A stretch of 6,743 nt of DNA from Clostridia bacterium. Lineage in GTDB: Bacteria; Bacillota_E; RBS10-35; JAJYVN01. How positions within the stretch are numbered: position 1 is the stretch's first letter; every line of letters starts with the position of its first letter. Shown piece after piece: positions 1 through 5,155 of the stretch. The translations under genes and the position numbers were made by a program. Location of the stretch: NCBI GenBank assembly GCA_027335545.1, contig DAHWHV010000528.1, positions 1 to 6,743 of the forward strand, given 5' to 3'. The notes beneath the pieces are model-generated. The model worked only from the letters and a program-made list of their open reading frames with translations, ran no database searches and was not told the DNA's origin.

Positions 1-1117
1 CGGCCGCCGGGGCGACCGCGGCGGCCGCCGCCGGAGCCGGCCGCGGCGCGTTGGGGTCGACCTTGCGTATCGGCAGCAGTTCCCGGTCCGGATAGCGGAG
101 CGGAGGCGGCTCGCCAGGCTGGATGCGGCGCACCGGTAGCAACGTCTTGGTCGGCGCCGCCACGGGGCCACCGCCCTCCGGACGCGGACGGGCGACCGCG
201 GGCCTCGCCGTGGCCGCGGGGACGGGCCGCGTCGGCAAGGGACGGGCCGGTACCACCACGCCGGGGGCCTCACGCGGGGCCGCTGCCACCGCCGGCCGTG
301 CCGACGCCGGTTCCAGCGCCGCCGGCCCCTGCCTCACAGCCGTCGGGCCCGTGACCTCCACCGTGCTGACCACCTGTTCCTCCGCCAGAGGGGCCGGCGG
401 CTGCGCCGCGGGCTCGTCCGCTGCGGGCGCCGCCGGCTCGTCCGCCGGGGCCACCGTCTCCGGCTCGGGGCCTGGCGTCGGCTCCGATGCCGGTGGGACG
501 GCTGCGGCGGCTGGCGGCGGCGGTGCCTCGCCCGGGGACGGGTGCGGGTCTGGCCGATGGGCCATGGGCACCGTCTCCGGCTCGTCCGGCGGCGACCCAG
601 CCACCGCGCTCACCGACTCGGGTCGGGGCGGGCTCCGCCGTGGACGGGGCGGGGTGGGCCGCGGCGTCACCAATGGGAGCAGCCCCGGTGCCGGTCGGAA
701 GTGCACCGGCCCCGGCCTCGGAGCTGGCGTCGCCGGGCGCGCGGCTGACGCGACCGGATGCCCCGGAGCCCGTCCCGCCACCGGAGCGGCCGGCATCTGC
801 GGCCGGGCGACCGGCGGGGCGCCGCGCACCGGGGCCGGTGGGGTGGATCCCGTCGCCGGTCGGGGGCCGGCCGGGGATGCCTTGGTAGCCAACTCGGGCG
901 CGGCCACCTTCGGGCCGCGACCACCCGGTTTCACCGCGCCGTCCTGGCCACGTTCCTCGGCCACCAATTGGCGCAACCGCGCGACCACCTGGTCGTTGAG
1001 CGTGGCCATGTGGTTGTTCATGTCGATATGCATCTTCTCGGCCAGCAGACGCAAAATGTCCTTGCTGCTGATATCCAGTTCCCGCGCCAGCTCGTACACG
1101 CGAATTCCTCTCAGCAA
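1..1117 (-). CDS. infB: Translation initiation factor IF-2, N-terminal part (runs off left edge)
   Basis: IF2 is the GTPase that brings initiator fMet-tRNA to the 30S subunit and promotes subunit joining. About 372 codons are visible, and the reading frame stays open to the left edge. Residues 5-52 form an IF2_N domain: IRVYELARELDISSKDI, then a LLAEKM segment and a helix ending DQVVARLRQLV. After that comes roughly 310 residues of Pro/Ala-rich, low-complexity linker with acidic DEP/EPE units. The GTPase domain lies outside the window. An in-frame TAG at 1139-1141 limits how far upstream the start can be. I chose TTG 1117 because it keeps the usual residues before RVYEL. GTG 1099 is the alternative: it has a better Shine-Dalgarno (GAGAGGA, 6-nt spacer) but would start inside the RVYEL motif. 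It is the last operon gene seen here. Family assignment is firm; the start is not. Confidence 0.92.
   Translation of the reverse strand, partial: MLRGIRVYELARELDISSKDILRLLAEKMHIDMNNHMATLNDQVVARLRQLVAEERGQDGAVKPGGRGPKVAAPELATKASPAGPRPATGSTPPAPVRGAPPVARPQMPAAPVAGRAPGHPVASAARPATPAPRPGPVHFRPAPGLLPLVTPRPTPPRPRRSPPRPESVSAVAGSPPDEPETVPMAHRPDPHPSPGEAPPPPAAAAVPPASEPTPGPEPETVAPADEPAAPAADEPAAQPPAPLAEEQVVSTVEVTGPTAVRQGPAALEPASARPAVAAAPREAPGVVVPARPLPTRPVPAATARPAVARPRPEGGGPVAAPTKTLLPVRRIQPGEPPPLRYPDRELLPIRKVDPNAPRPAPAAAAAVAPAA
452..584 (-). repeat. Direct repeat inside the infB linker coding region
   Basis: The 16-base sequence CACCGTCTCCGGCTCG (plus strand) occurs at 452-467 and again, identical, at 569-584. 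Read on the minus strand, both copies encode a Glu-Pro-Glu-Thr-Val unit of the IF2 linker. Between 400 and 450 there are further Asp-Glu-Pro-Ala-Ala units. This is probably coding-repeat expansion in a disordered linker, not a mobile or regulatory repeat. Confidence 0.6.
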
Positions 1118-1428
1118 AAGGCCCCACCCCCGAACCTTCTACGCGCACGCCGCGCGGCGACCCATCGGCCGCCCGGTACGTGGACCGGCCAGCCCCACCC
1201 CGGAAGCCAGCGTCGGCTCCCGCCTGCCGCATCCCGGGGCCAGCTCCGCCCGGAGACCACCCGTGCGGCCGGAACTCCCTGGTACGCGGCGCCCCCCTCG
1301 GCCCGCTACCGCGCGGGCCCGCTCGATACCCCCCGGTCCTCGTCCCTGGGGCGCCCAGAGCCGGCCGCGGGGACCGCGGCGCGGGACGCCGACCCGGGGG
1401 TTGACTGTTCGGCGAACCGTGGCCAGGG
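1118..1428 (-). other. Stretch between the ylxQ domain end and infB, no independent gene seen
   Basis: About 310 bases separate the probable end of the YlxQ domain from infB, which is long for this operon, where these genes usually abut. The ylxQ frame is open throughout and would encode a Gly/Arg/Pro-rich tail with RG-type units (for example GPRGSGPRGAP). The infB frame is closed here by TAG at 1139-1141. I see no promoter with acceptable -35 and -10 boxes on the minus strand. Small GC hairpins exist (such as 1301-1306 with 1313-1318) but are expected at this base composition. It is either a C-terminal extension of YlxQ or an untranslated leader of infB. Confidence 0.45.
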
Positions 1429-2081
1429 CTAGCCCCTCCGGGTAGCGACACCGACAGGGCGTGCGCCAGGTTGGCGTCGGTCACCGCCAAGACCGTGCGC
1501 GGGCTCCGCCCGGTGGCCGCGCCCAAGTCGTCCTTGCGCCCCGGCCGCACGCAGGGCACCCCGCGACTGCGGCAGGCGTCCACGAACCATTCGCTCGCCG
1601 ACGCCGGGGCGTCGGTCGCCAGGACGACGAGCTTGGCTTCCCCCTTGCGCAAGGCCGTCTCGGCCGCGGCTCGTCCAGACGCCAGGGCCCGCGCGCGATG
1701 CGCCAACCCCAAAACCGCGATCCACCGCGGCGGGGAGGAGCGCGGCCCCACCACCTTGGGCTGCCTGCCCCCGCTGCCATCCGCCTCGAAGTCGAAGAGC
1801 GGCGGCCGCTCGCCGCCCGCCGCCGCGTTGCCGGCGAGACCAGCGGCGCCTGGAGCGCCCTGCCGGCCGGCGTCTGGGGCACGTGGGCCCTCGTCTCGCG
1901 CGCCGGAGCCCCGCTGTTCCGCAGCCGGACCAGCGCCGCCGGCAGGGGTCCGTTCCGCCCCCGCGGCCCCGCCCCCTGCCGCCCGCCCGCGGGCCACAGG
2001 GCCCTGCTCGCGTCCACCGCCGTCGCCCGTGGATTCCGCCGTCTCTGGTCGCCTCCCCTGAGGGTGCAACATCCACCGCAC
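1429..2081 (-). CDS. ylxQ: YlxQ-like L7Ae/L30e-family RNA-binding protein; 3' end uncertain, apparent frameshift
   Basis: The L7Ae-type domain spans residues 120-214: RWIAVLGLAHRARALASG, then KGEAKLVVLATDA, then VPCVRPGRKDDLGAATG and TVLAVTDANLAHAL. These match the YlxQ pattern of nusA-infB operons, a family of kink-turn RNA binders with no settled role. GTG 2081 is supported by GAGGT overlapping the rnpM stop, with a 6-nt spacer. This start gives about 110 residues of Gly/Ala/Arg-rich N-terminal extension before the domain. GTG 1754 or 1751 would give a usual-size protein of about 100 residues. The 3' end is odd: this frame has no stop until 270, far inside infB. A TAG at 1429-1431 in another minus-strand frame sits just after the domain, so I end the feature there and treat it as frameshifted or as overlapping infB. 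The domain call is solid; the boundaries are provisional. Confidence 0.68.
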
Positions 2082-2090
2082 CGGGCAACC

Positions 2091-2600
2091 TCAGCCGTCC
2101 CGTGCCGGTCCCCCGGCGCCGCCCGGACCCGCGGGGCCCTCTGGGGCAGCCGCTTGGCGTGCGGCACTGGCCGATCGGCCACGCGGGGGCACACCGGCCG
2201 GCGCGTCCCCTCCGTGCCGAGCCGCCGTGCGCGCGGGCCCGCGGCGGCCACGGGCGATCAGGTGCTCGGGCAGGGGCAGGGGCGCCCGGTGGACGAGGGG
2301 CCCGCGGCGGACGGGCGTGGCGAGCAGGTCGAGGAAGCCCTGGCGCAGCCCGGGCCACGCCGCCGCCAGGACCGACGACTCCACGCGCAGGGCGCGGGGC
2401 AGGCGGCTGGCGGCGCGCTCCACGCACGCCGCGTCCCGGTGCAGGTAGGCCCCACGGCCGTTGCGCTTGCCGGTCGGGTCCCAGGCGAGGGCCCCCTCCG
2501 GTGTCCGCACCAGGCGCACCAACTCCCGCTTCCCCTCAACCTCACCGCATCCCACACAGGTACGCTGCGGAACCCGGCGCGTCCTCGGCACCCTGACCAC
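2091..2600 (-). CDS. rnpM: YlxR/DUF448 family RNA-binding protein (RNase P modulator RnpM) with C-terminal extension
   Basis: YlxR proteins are small basic RNA-binding proteins of the nusA operon. The Bacillus subtilis homologue has been described as an RNase P modulator (RnpM). Residues 1-95 carry the family signature: PQRTCVGCGE at 11-20, KRELVRLVR at 24-32, GKRNGRGAYLHRD at 44-56. The family is usually about 90-100 residues. Here 169 are encoded, because residues from about 115 on form a Gly/Ala/Arg/Pro tail of low complexity. GTG 2600 opens the frame. GTG 2591, three codons in, has a better ribosome-binding site (GAGGTGG with a 5-nt spacer) and may be the true start. It lies 33 bases after nusA and 9 bases before ylxQ, in the same frame as ylxQ. 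In some bacteria YlxR and the L7Ae domain are one polypeptide, which the layout here resembles. Confidence 0.92.
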   Translation of the reverse strand: MVRVPRTRRVPQRTCVGCGEVEGKRELVRLVRTPEGALAWDPTGKRNGRGAYLHRDAACVERAASRLPRALRVESSVLAAAWPGLRQGFLDLLATPVRRGPLVHRAPLPLPEHLIARGRRGPARTAARHGGDAPAGVPPRGRSASAARQAAAPEGPAGPGGAGGPARDG

Positions 2601-2633
2601 CTCGGTAACGGGCTCGGCTCGCTTTGGACGGGA

Positions 2634-3893
2634 TCAATCCTCGTTGGGCCGGCGCGGGCGCTGCCCGCTCTCGCCGCCGGCCTCGGCGCGCTCCGTCCAG
2701 CCGGCGCCGCCCGTCGTCTCAGGGGTCTGCCAGGGCGCGGCCGGCGGCCCCGACGACCATGGGGACGCCAGGGACGGCGCCGGAACCTCCTCCCCCAGGG
2801 TCGCCTGCCAGGGGGCCGTGCGCAGCCCCAGCGGCGGCTGCGACTCCAGCTCCGCGCGCTCGGCGTCACTGAGCTGGGACTCGCTGCGGATGTCGATGCG
2901 CCAGCCCGTTAGCTTGGCGGCGAGCCGCGCGTTCTGCCCGGCGCGGCCGATGGCCAGGGACAGATAGAAGTCGGGGACGACCACGCGCGCGACTTTTTCG
3001 TCCTCGTTCAACAGCACGTGGGAGACGCGCGACGGGGAAAGGGCGTTGGCCACAAACTCGACCGGCGCGGGCGCCCACTTCACGATGTCCACGCGCTCGC
3101 CGCGCAATTCGTTGACCACCTGCTGCACGCGCATCCCCTTGTGGCCGACGCAGGCCCCCACGGGATCCACGTTGTCGTCGCGCGAGAACACCGCCATCTT
3201 ACTGCGCGTCCCTGCCTCGCGGGCGATGGCGCGCACCTCCACCAGCCCATCGTGGATCTCCGGCACCTCCAGCTCGAAGAGGCGCTTGAGCAGGTCGCGG
3301 TGGGTGCGTGAAACGATGACCTGCGGCCCCTTCGTAGTGCGCCGCACCTCGACCAGCAGGAACTTCAGCCGCTCGCCGGCGCTGTAGGCGTCGCCCGCCA
3401 TCTGCTCCGGGGGCGGCAGCACGGCCTCCGTCTTACCGAGATCGACGTAGACGTTGCGATTCTGCACGCGCTGCACAACGCCGGTGACGACGTCGCCCTC
3501 CCGCTGCACGAACTCGTCGTAGATCATGCCGCGCTCGGCTTCGCGGATGCGCTGAACGACCACCTGCTTGGCGGTTTGGGCGGCGATGCGCCCAAAGTTC
3601 TTGAGGACCACGGGGAATTCGACAACGTCACCGGCCTGGTATGCCGGGTCGATGCGGCTCGCCTCGTCCAACGCGATCTCCTGCGTCGGGTCGACGACCT
3701 CATCCACCACCCGCTTGATCACGAACAGCTCCACGCGGCCCGTGGAGCGATTGACCCGTGCCGCGACATTCTCCACAGTGTCGTAGTTGCGCTTGTATGC
3801 CGACACCAGCGCCGCCTCGACGGCCTGAAGGAGCGTCTCACGGTCAATCCCACGCTCGTGCTCCAGCTCGGTGATCGCCCCGAGCAGGTCCAT
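2634..3893 (-). CDS. nusA: Transcription termination/antitermination factor NusA
   Basis: NusA binds RNA polymerase and nascent RNA and tunes pausing, intrinsic termination and antitermination. The protein is 419 residues. The polymerase-binding N-terminal domain is at 1-125 (start MDLLGAITELEHERGID; LLQAVEAALVSAYKR). The S1 domain is at about 133-200 (GDVVTGVVQRVQNRNVYVDL). KH1 has VGHKG at 249-253, and KH2 has AIGRAGQNARLAAKLTG at 314-330. There are no acidic C-terminal repeats of the Escherichia coli type. Instead residues 345-419 form a Pro/Ala-rich tail with two APWQ units. ATG 3893 fits the family N-terminus and has AGGGGA 4 nt upstream. The in-frame GTG 3908, five codons upstream, has a stronger GGAGGGGG with a 7-nt spacer and is a real alternative. 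It is preceded by rimP across a 112-base gap and followed by rnpM. Confidence 0.97.
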   Translation of the reverse strand: MDLLGAITELEHERGIDRETLLQAVEAALVSAYKRNYDTVENVAARVNRSTGRVELFVIKRVVDEVVDPTQEIALDEASRIDPAYQAGDVVEFPVVLKNFGRIAAQTAKQVVVQRIREAERGMIYDEFVQREGDVVTGVVQRVQNRNVYVDLGKTEAVLPPPEQMAGDAYSAGERLKFLLVEVRRTTKGPQVIVSRTHRDLLKRLFELEVPEIHDGLVEVRAIAREAGTRSKMAVFSRDDNVDPVGACVGHKGMRVQQVVNELRGERVDIVKWAPAPVEFVANALSPSRVSHVLLNEDEKVARVVVPDFYLSLAIGRAGQNARLAAKLTGWRIDIRSESQLSDAERAELESQPPLGLRTAPWQATLGEEVPAPSLASPWSSGPPAAPWQTPETTGGAGWTERAEAGGESGQRPRRPNED

Positions 3894-3981
3894 GTTGTCC
3901 CCTGGCACAGGCGTTCCCCCTCCGCTCGCACCGGCCACCTCGTCGACGCCCGCCCAGCACCGGCCGCGCCCTCCGGAACCC

Positions 3982-3996
3982 GCCCCCGCCGGGGGC
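3982..3996 (-). other. GC hairpin just after the rimP stop
   Basis: GCCCCC-GCC-GGGGGC is a perfect 6-bp stem with a 3-nt loop, starting about 9 bases past the rimP TAA in the unusually roomy rimP-nusA gap. No T-tract follows, so it is not an intrinsic terminator. It could act as an RNA stability or processing element. At this GC content chance formation is also possible. Confidence 0.4.
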
Positions 3997-4005
3997 CAGC
4001 ATCCC

Positions 4006-4458
4006 TTACGGCAGGCGTAGACGCGCCCAGGCCACCGCGGGGAGCGGCAGGCGCACCTGACCGCCGTCGCCCAGGCGGACGACGACCTGGCCGTCCTCCA
4101 GTCCGACCAGCCAGCCGGCCCATTCGCGGCGCCCGTCCACGGGCGCGCGCGCCGCAAGGAGTACGGCCCGGCCGACAAACAGGCGAAAATCCCGCTCTGT
4201 ACGCAATGGCCGCTCCGCCCCGGGCGAAGAAACCTCCAGCGCGTAAGCACCCGGCAGCGCTGGCGCGGCATCCAGCAAGGCCTCCAGCTCCCGGTGGAAC
4301 CCCTCCGCGTCCGCCAGGGTCACGCCGTCGGGGCGATCGACGACGACCCGGAGCACGCTTCGGCCGGAAGCGACGTGCATGGCCGCGTCGACCAGCACCA
4401 AGCCCCGGCGAGCGGCCACCGGCTCGGCGAGTGCGGAAACCTCCTGGCTCACCCCCAC
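4006..4458 (-). CDS. rimP: Ribosome maturation factor RimP
   Basis: RimP binds the 30S subunit and is needed for its late assembly. The 150-residue length is normal for the family. The N-terminal alpha/beta domain shows EVSALAEPVAARRGLVLVD at about 6-24, LRVVVDRPDGVTLAD at 36-50, and the hallmark LEVSSPGAERPL at 74-85 followed by RDFRLFVGR. The C-terminal SH3-like part begins at about residue 113 (AGWLVGLEDGQVVVRLGDG). GTG 4458 was chosen: a run of seven G at 4468-4474 is the ribosome-binding site with a 9-nt spacer, and the resulting N-terminus MGVSQEVSALAEP fits the family. GTG 4452 is possible but badly spaced. The open frame reaches further upstream to 4596, but that part is leader RNA. 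It is the first gene of the operon, driven by the promoter at 4655-4683 and probably regulated through the leader hairpins. Confidence 0.93.
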   Translation of the reverse strand: MGVSQEVSALAEPVAARRGLVLVDAAMHVASGRSVLRVVVDRPDGVTLADAEGFHRELEALLDAAPALPGAYALEVSSPGAERPLRTERDFRLFVGRAVLLAARAPVDGRREWAGWLVGLEDGQVVVRLGDGGQVRLPLPAVAWARLRLP

Positions 4459-4467
4459 GCGGCCGAT

Positions 4468-4488
4468 CCCCCCCGACGGGGCACGTCG
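4468..4488 (-). promoter_or_regulatory. rimP ribosome-binding site with adjacent hairpin
   Basis: On the transcript, CGACG-TGCCC-CGTCG (4488 to 4474) forms a 5-bp stem. Its last base is the first G of the seven-G run that serves as the Shine-Dalgarno of rimP. The hairpin could narrow or open access to the site. Confidence 0.45.
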
Positions 4489-4494
4489 AACAGG

Positions 4495-4533
4495 CCTACG
4501 CGCCCGACATCGCGGCAGAAGGCAGCGCGTAGG
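4495..4533 (-). other. 9-bp inverted repeat in the rimP leader
   Basis: CCTACGCGC (4495-4503) and GCGCGTAGG (4525-4533) are perfect inverted repeats around a 21-base loop. The stem lies between the leader terminator and the rimP ribosome-binding site. It may be a regulatory RNA element or a protein site. It contains A-T pairs and is less likely than the pure-GC hairpins to be chance. Confidence 0.55.
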
Positions 4534-4573
4534 GGCCACGCGCTCGGGACTGCGCAGGTTCGCGCCACCAGCG

Positions 4574-4598
4574 AAAAGAGTGGGTGCAAGACCCACTC
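4574..4598 (-). terminator. Intrinsic terminator-like hairpin (putative attenuator) in the rimP leader
   Basis: The transcript reads GAGTGGGT-CTTGC-ACCCACTC followed by TTTT: a perfect 8-bp stem, 5-nt loop and short T-run (4574-4577), then CGC. It lies about 50 bases after the predicted transcription start and 115 bases before rimP. It is therefore inside the operon leader and cannot end an upstream gene's message only. The T-run is short, so termination would be partial and sensitive to factors such as NusA, which this operon encodes. Confidence 0.65.
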
Positions 4599-4654
4599 CT
4601 GCTCCTCACGGCAGCTTGCGAAGGGCCAAAACTGGCCAGGGCAATGCACTTCTC

Positions 4655-4683
4655 AGTATAGCAGGGGCTTGCCGCCCTGACAA
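4655..4683 (-). promoter_or_regulatory. Housekeeping sigma promoter of the rimP-nusA-infB operon
   Basis: On the minus strand, -35 TTGTCA (4683-4678) and -10 TATACT (4660-4655) are separated by exactly 17 bases. Each hexamer differs from consensus at one position, and TGC directly before the -10 supplies an extended -10 TG. The transcription start is expected at about 4648-4650. This is by far the best promoter match in the window and is placed correctly for the operon. Confidence 0.88.
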
Positions 4684-4827
4684 CGGGGGGCGAGCGCGCC
4701 CGGTCCGGGGGCAGGGGCCGCCCGGACGGGACGGGCCACGGCCGTCACCGGCACAGGTGCCTGCTCCGCCCAAACCCCTTGCGCGGGGCAGCGCTCACCC
4801 GCTTCGGCGCGGGGATCCACCCTCCAC

Positions 4828-4960
4828 CAGGCTGCGCCCCCGCACGCGGCTGCCCGGCGGCGCAGCCGTGGGCACCCCCCACCGTTGCGCCTCTGCCCCG
4901 CAGGCTGCGCCTCTGCCCCGCAGGCTGCGCCCCCCCGCGCGCGCCTGCCCGGCGGCGCAG
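4828..4960. repeat. Cluster of direct and inverted GC-rich repeats
   Basis: A 20-base unit, GCGCCTCTGCCCCGCAGGCT, is present twice in exact tandem (4887-4906, 4907-4926), followed by the first 5 bases of a third copy. It is flanked by two longer similar blocks, 4828-4865 and 4921-4960, both beginning CAGGCTGCGCC and ending CTGCCCGGCGGCGCAG. In the first block GGCTGCGCC (4830-4838) pairs with GGCGCAGCC (4859-4867), a perfect 9-bp inverted repeat with a 20-base loop. The second keeps 7 bp. This looks like a degenerate REP-like palindromic repeat. Confidence 0.65.
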
Positions 4961-5073
4961 CGCCCGCTCTGTCCCTGCCCGAGCGCGACCTGGCGACTAC
5001 AGGTGGCGGGACACCCGGCCCGCGGGCCTGCCGGACGGAGGTCCCTCTGGCCAGCGCAACGGCCAAGCACCCA

Positions 5074-5091
5074 CGGCCCCGCCGGGGGCCG
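5074..5091 (-). other. GC-rich hairpin downstream of kdgK
   Basis: CGGCCCC-GCCG-GGGGCCG (plus strand) is a 7-bp stem with a 4-base loop, about 65 bases after the kdgK stop. No T-tract follows on the minus strand, so it is only a weak candidate for the 3' end of the kdgK message. Confidence 0.35.
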
Positions 5092-5155
5092 CCCGGGGTC
5101 GGAGCCAGAAGCCCTTGGGGCACAATCGGCCCGTGAGAAGCTTCGCGGCGGCGAC

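Larger units (their letters stand above)
4459..4650 (-). promoter_or_regulatory. Structured 5' leader of the rimP-nusA operon
   Basis: The predicted transcription start near 4648-4650 leaves an untranslated leader of about 190 bases before rimP. In transcript order it holds a small hairpin (GGCC at 4634-4637 with GGCC at 4624-4627, loop AGTTTT), a terminator-like hairpin (4574-4598), a 9-bp stem (4495-4533), and a 5-bp stem touching the rimP G-run (4474-4488). The loop of the terminator hairpin (CTTGC, 4586-4590) is complementary to GCAAG at 4615-4619 upstream, a possible loop interaction. Leader-based control of rimP is known in enterobacteria (rimP leader RNA). No homology to that is claimed here. 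Confidence 0.55.
4684..5155 (-). other. Intergenic region between kdgK and the rimP promoter
   Basis: About 470 bases without a credible gene. Open frames crossing it on either strand are low-complexity Ala/Arg/Pro/Gly and match no family I know; one would also overlap the operon promoter. It contains the repeat cluster at 4828-4960 and a GC hairpin at 5074-5091. Confidence 0.6.

Noticed and set aside
1118..1300. T-box-like motif (GGGTGGTCTCC) upstream of infB
   Set aside because: Lacks the ACC needed in the T-box core and has no specifier arrangement or terminator; infB is not a T-box target.
123..1445. Long plus-strand open frame (440 codons)
   Set aside because: It is the antisense of infB and the stretch before it. 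The composition is Gly/Ala/Arg low complexity, and the opposite strand carries a clear IF2_N domain.
1429..2427. Minus-strand open frame of 332 codons overlapping rnpM and ylxQ
   Set aside because: It is a shadow of both genes in another frame with no recognisable domain. Only its stop at 1429 is of interest, as the likely end of ylxQ after a frameshift.
3576..4532. Plus-strand frames opposite nusA and rimP
   Set aside because: Antisense shadows of two firmly identified genes.
4449..4649. 66-codon frame starting with GTG almost exactly at the predicted rimP transcript start (possible leaderless leader peptide)
   Set aside because: No ribosome-binding site can exist so close to the start site, the frame simply runs through the leader and past the rimP start, and the composition is unremarkable.
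4573..4654. Antiterminator pairing of GAGAAG-TGCA (4654-4645) with TGCA and CTTTTC of the terminator (4588-4573)
   Set aside because: Most of the first segment lies between the -10 box and the expected transcription start, so it would not be in the RNA; one pair is also a wobble and a bulge of 6 is needed.
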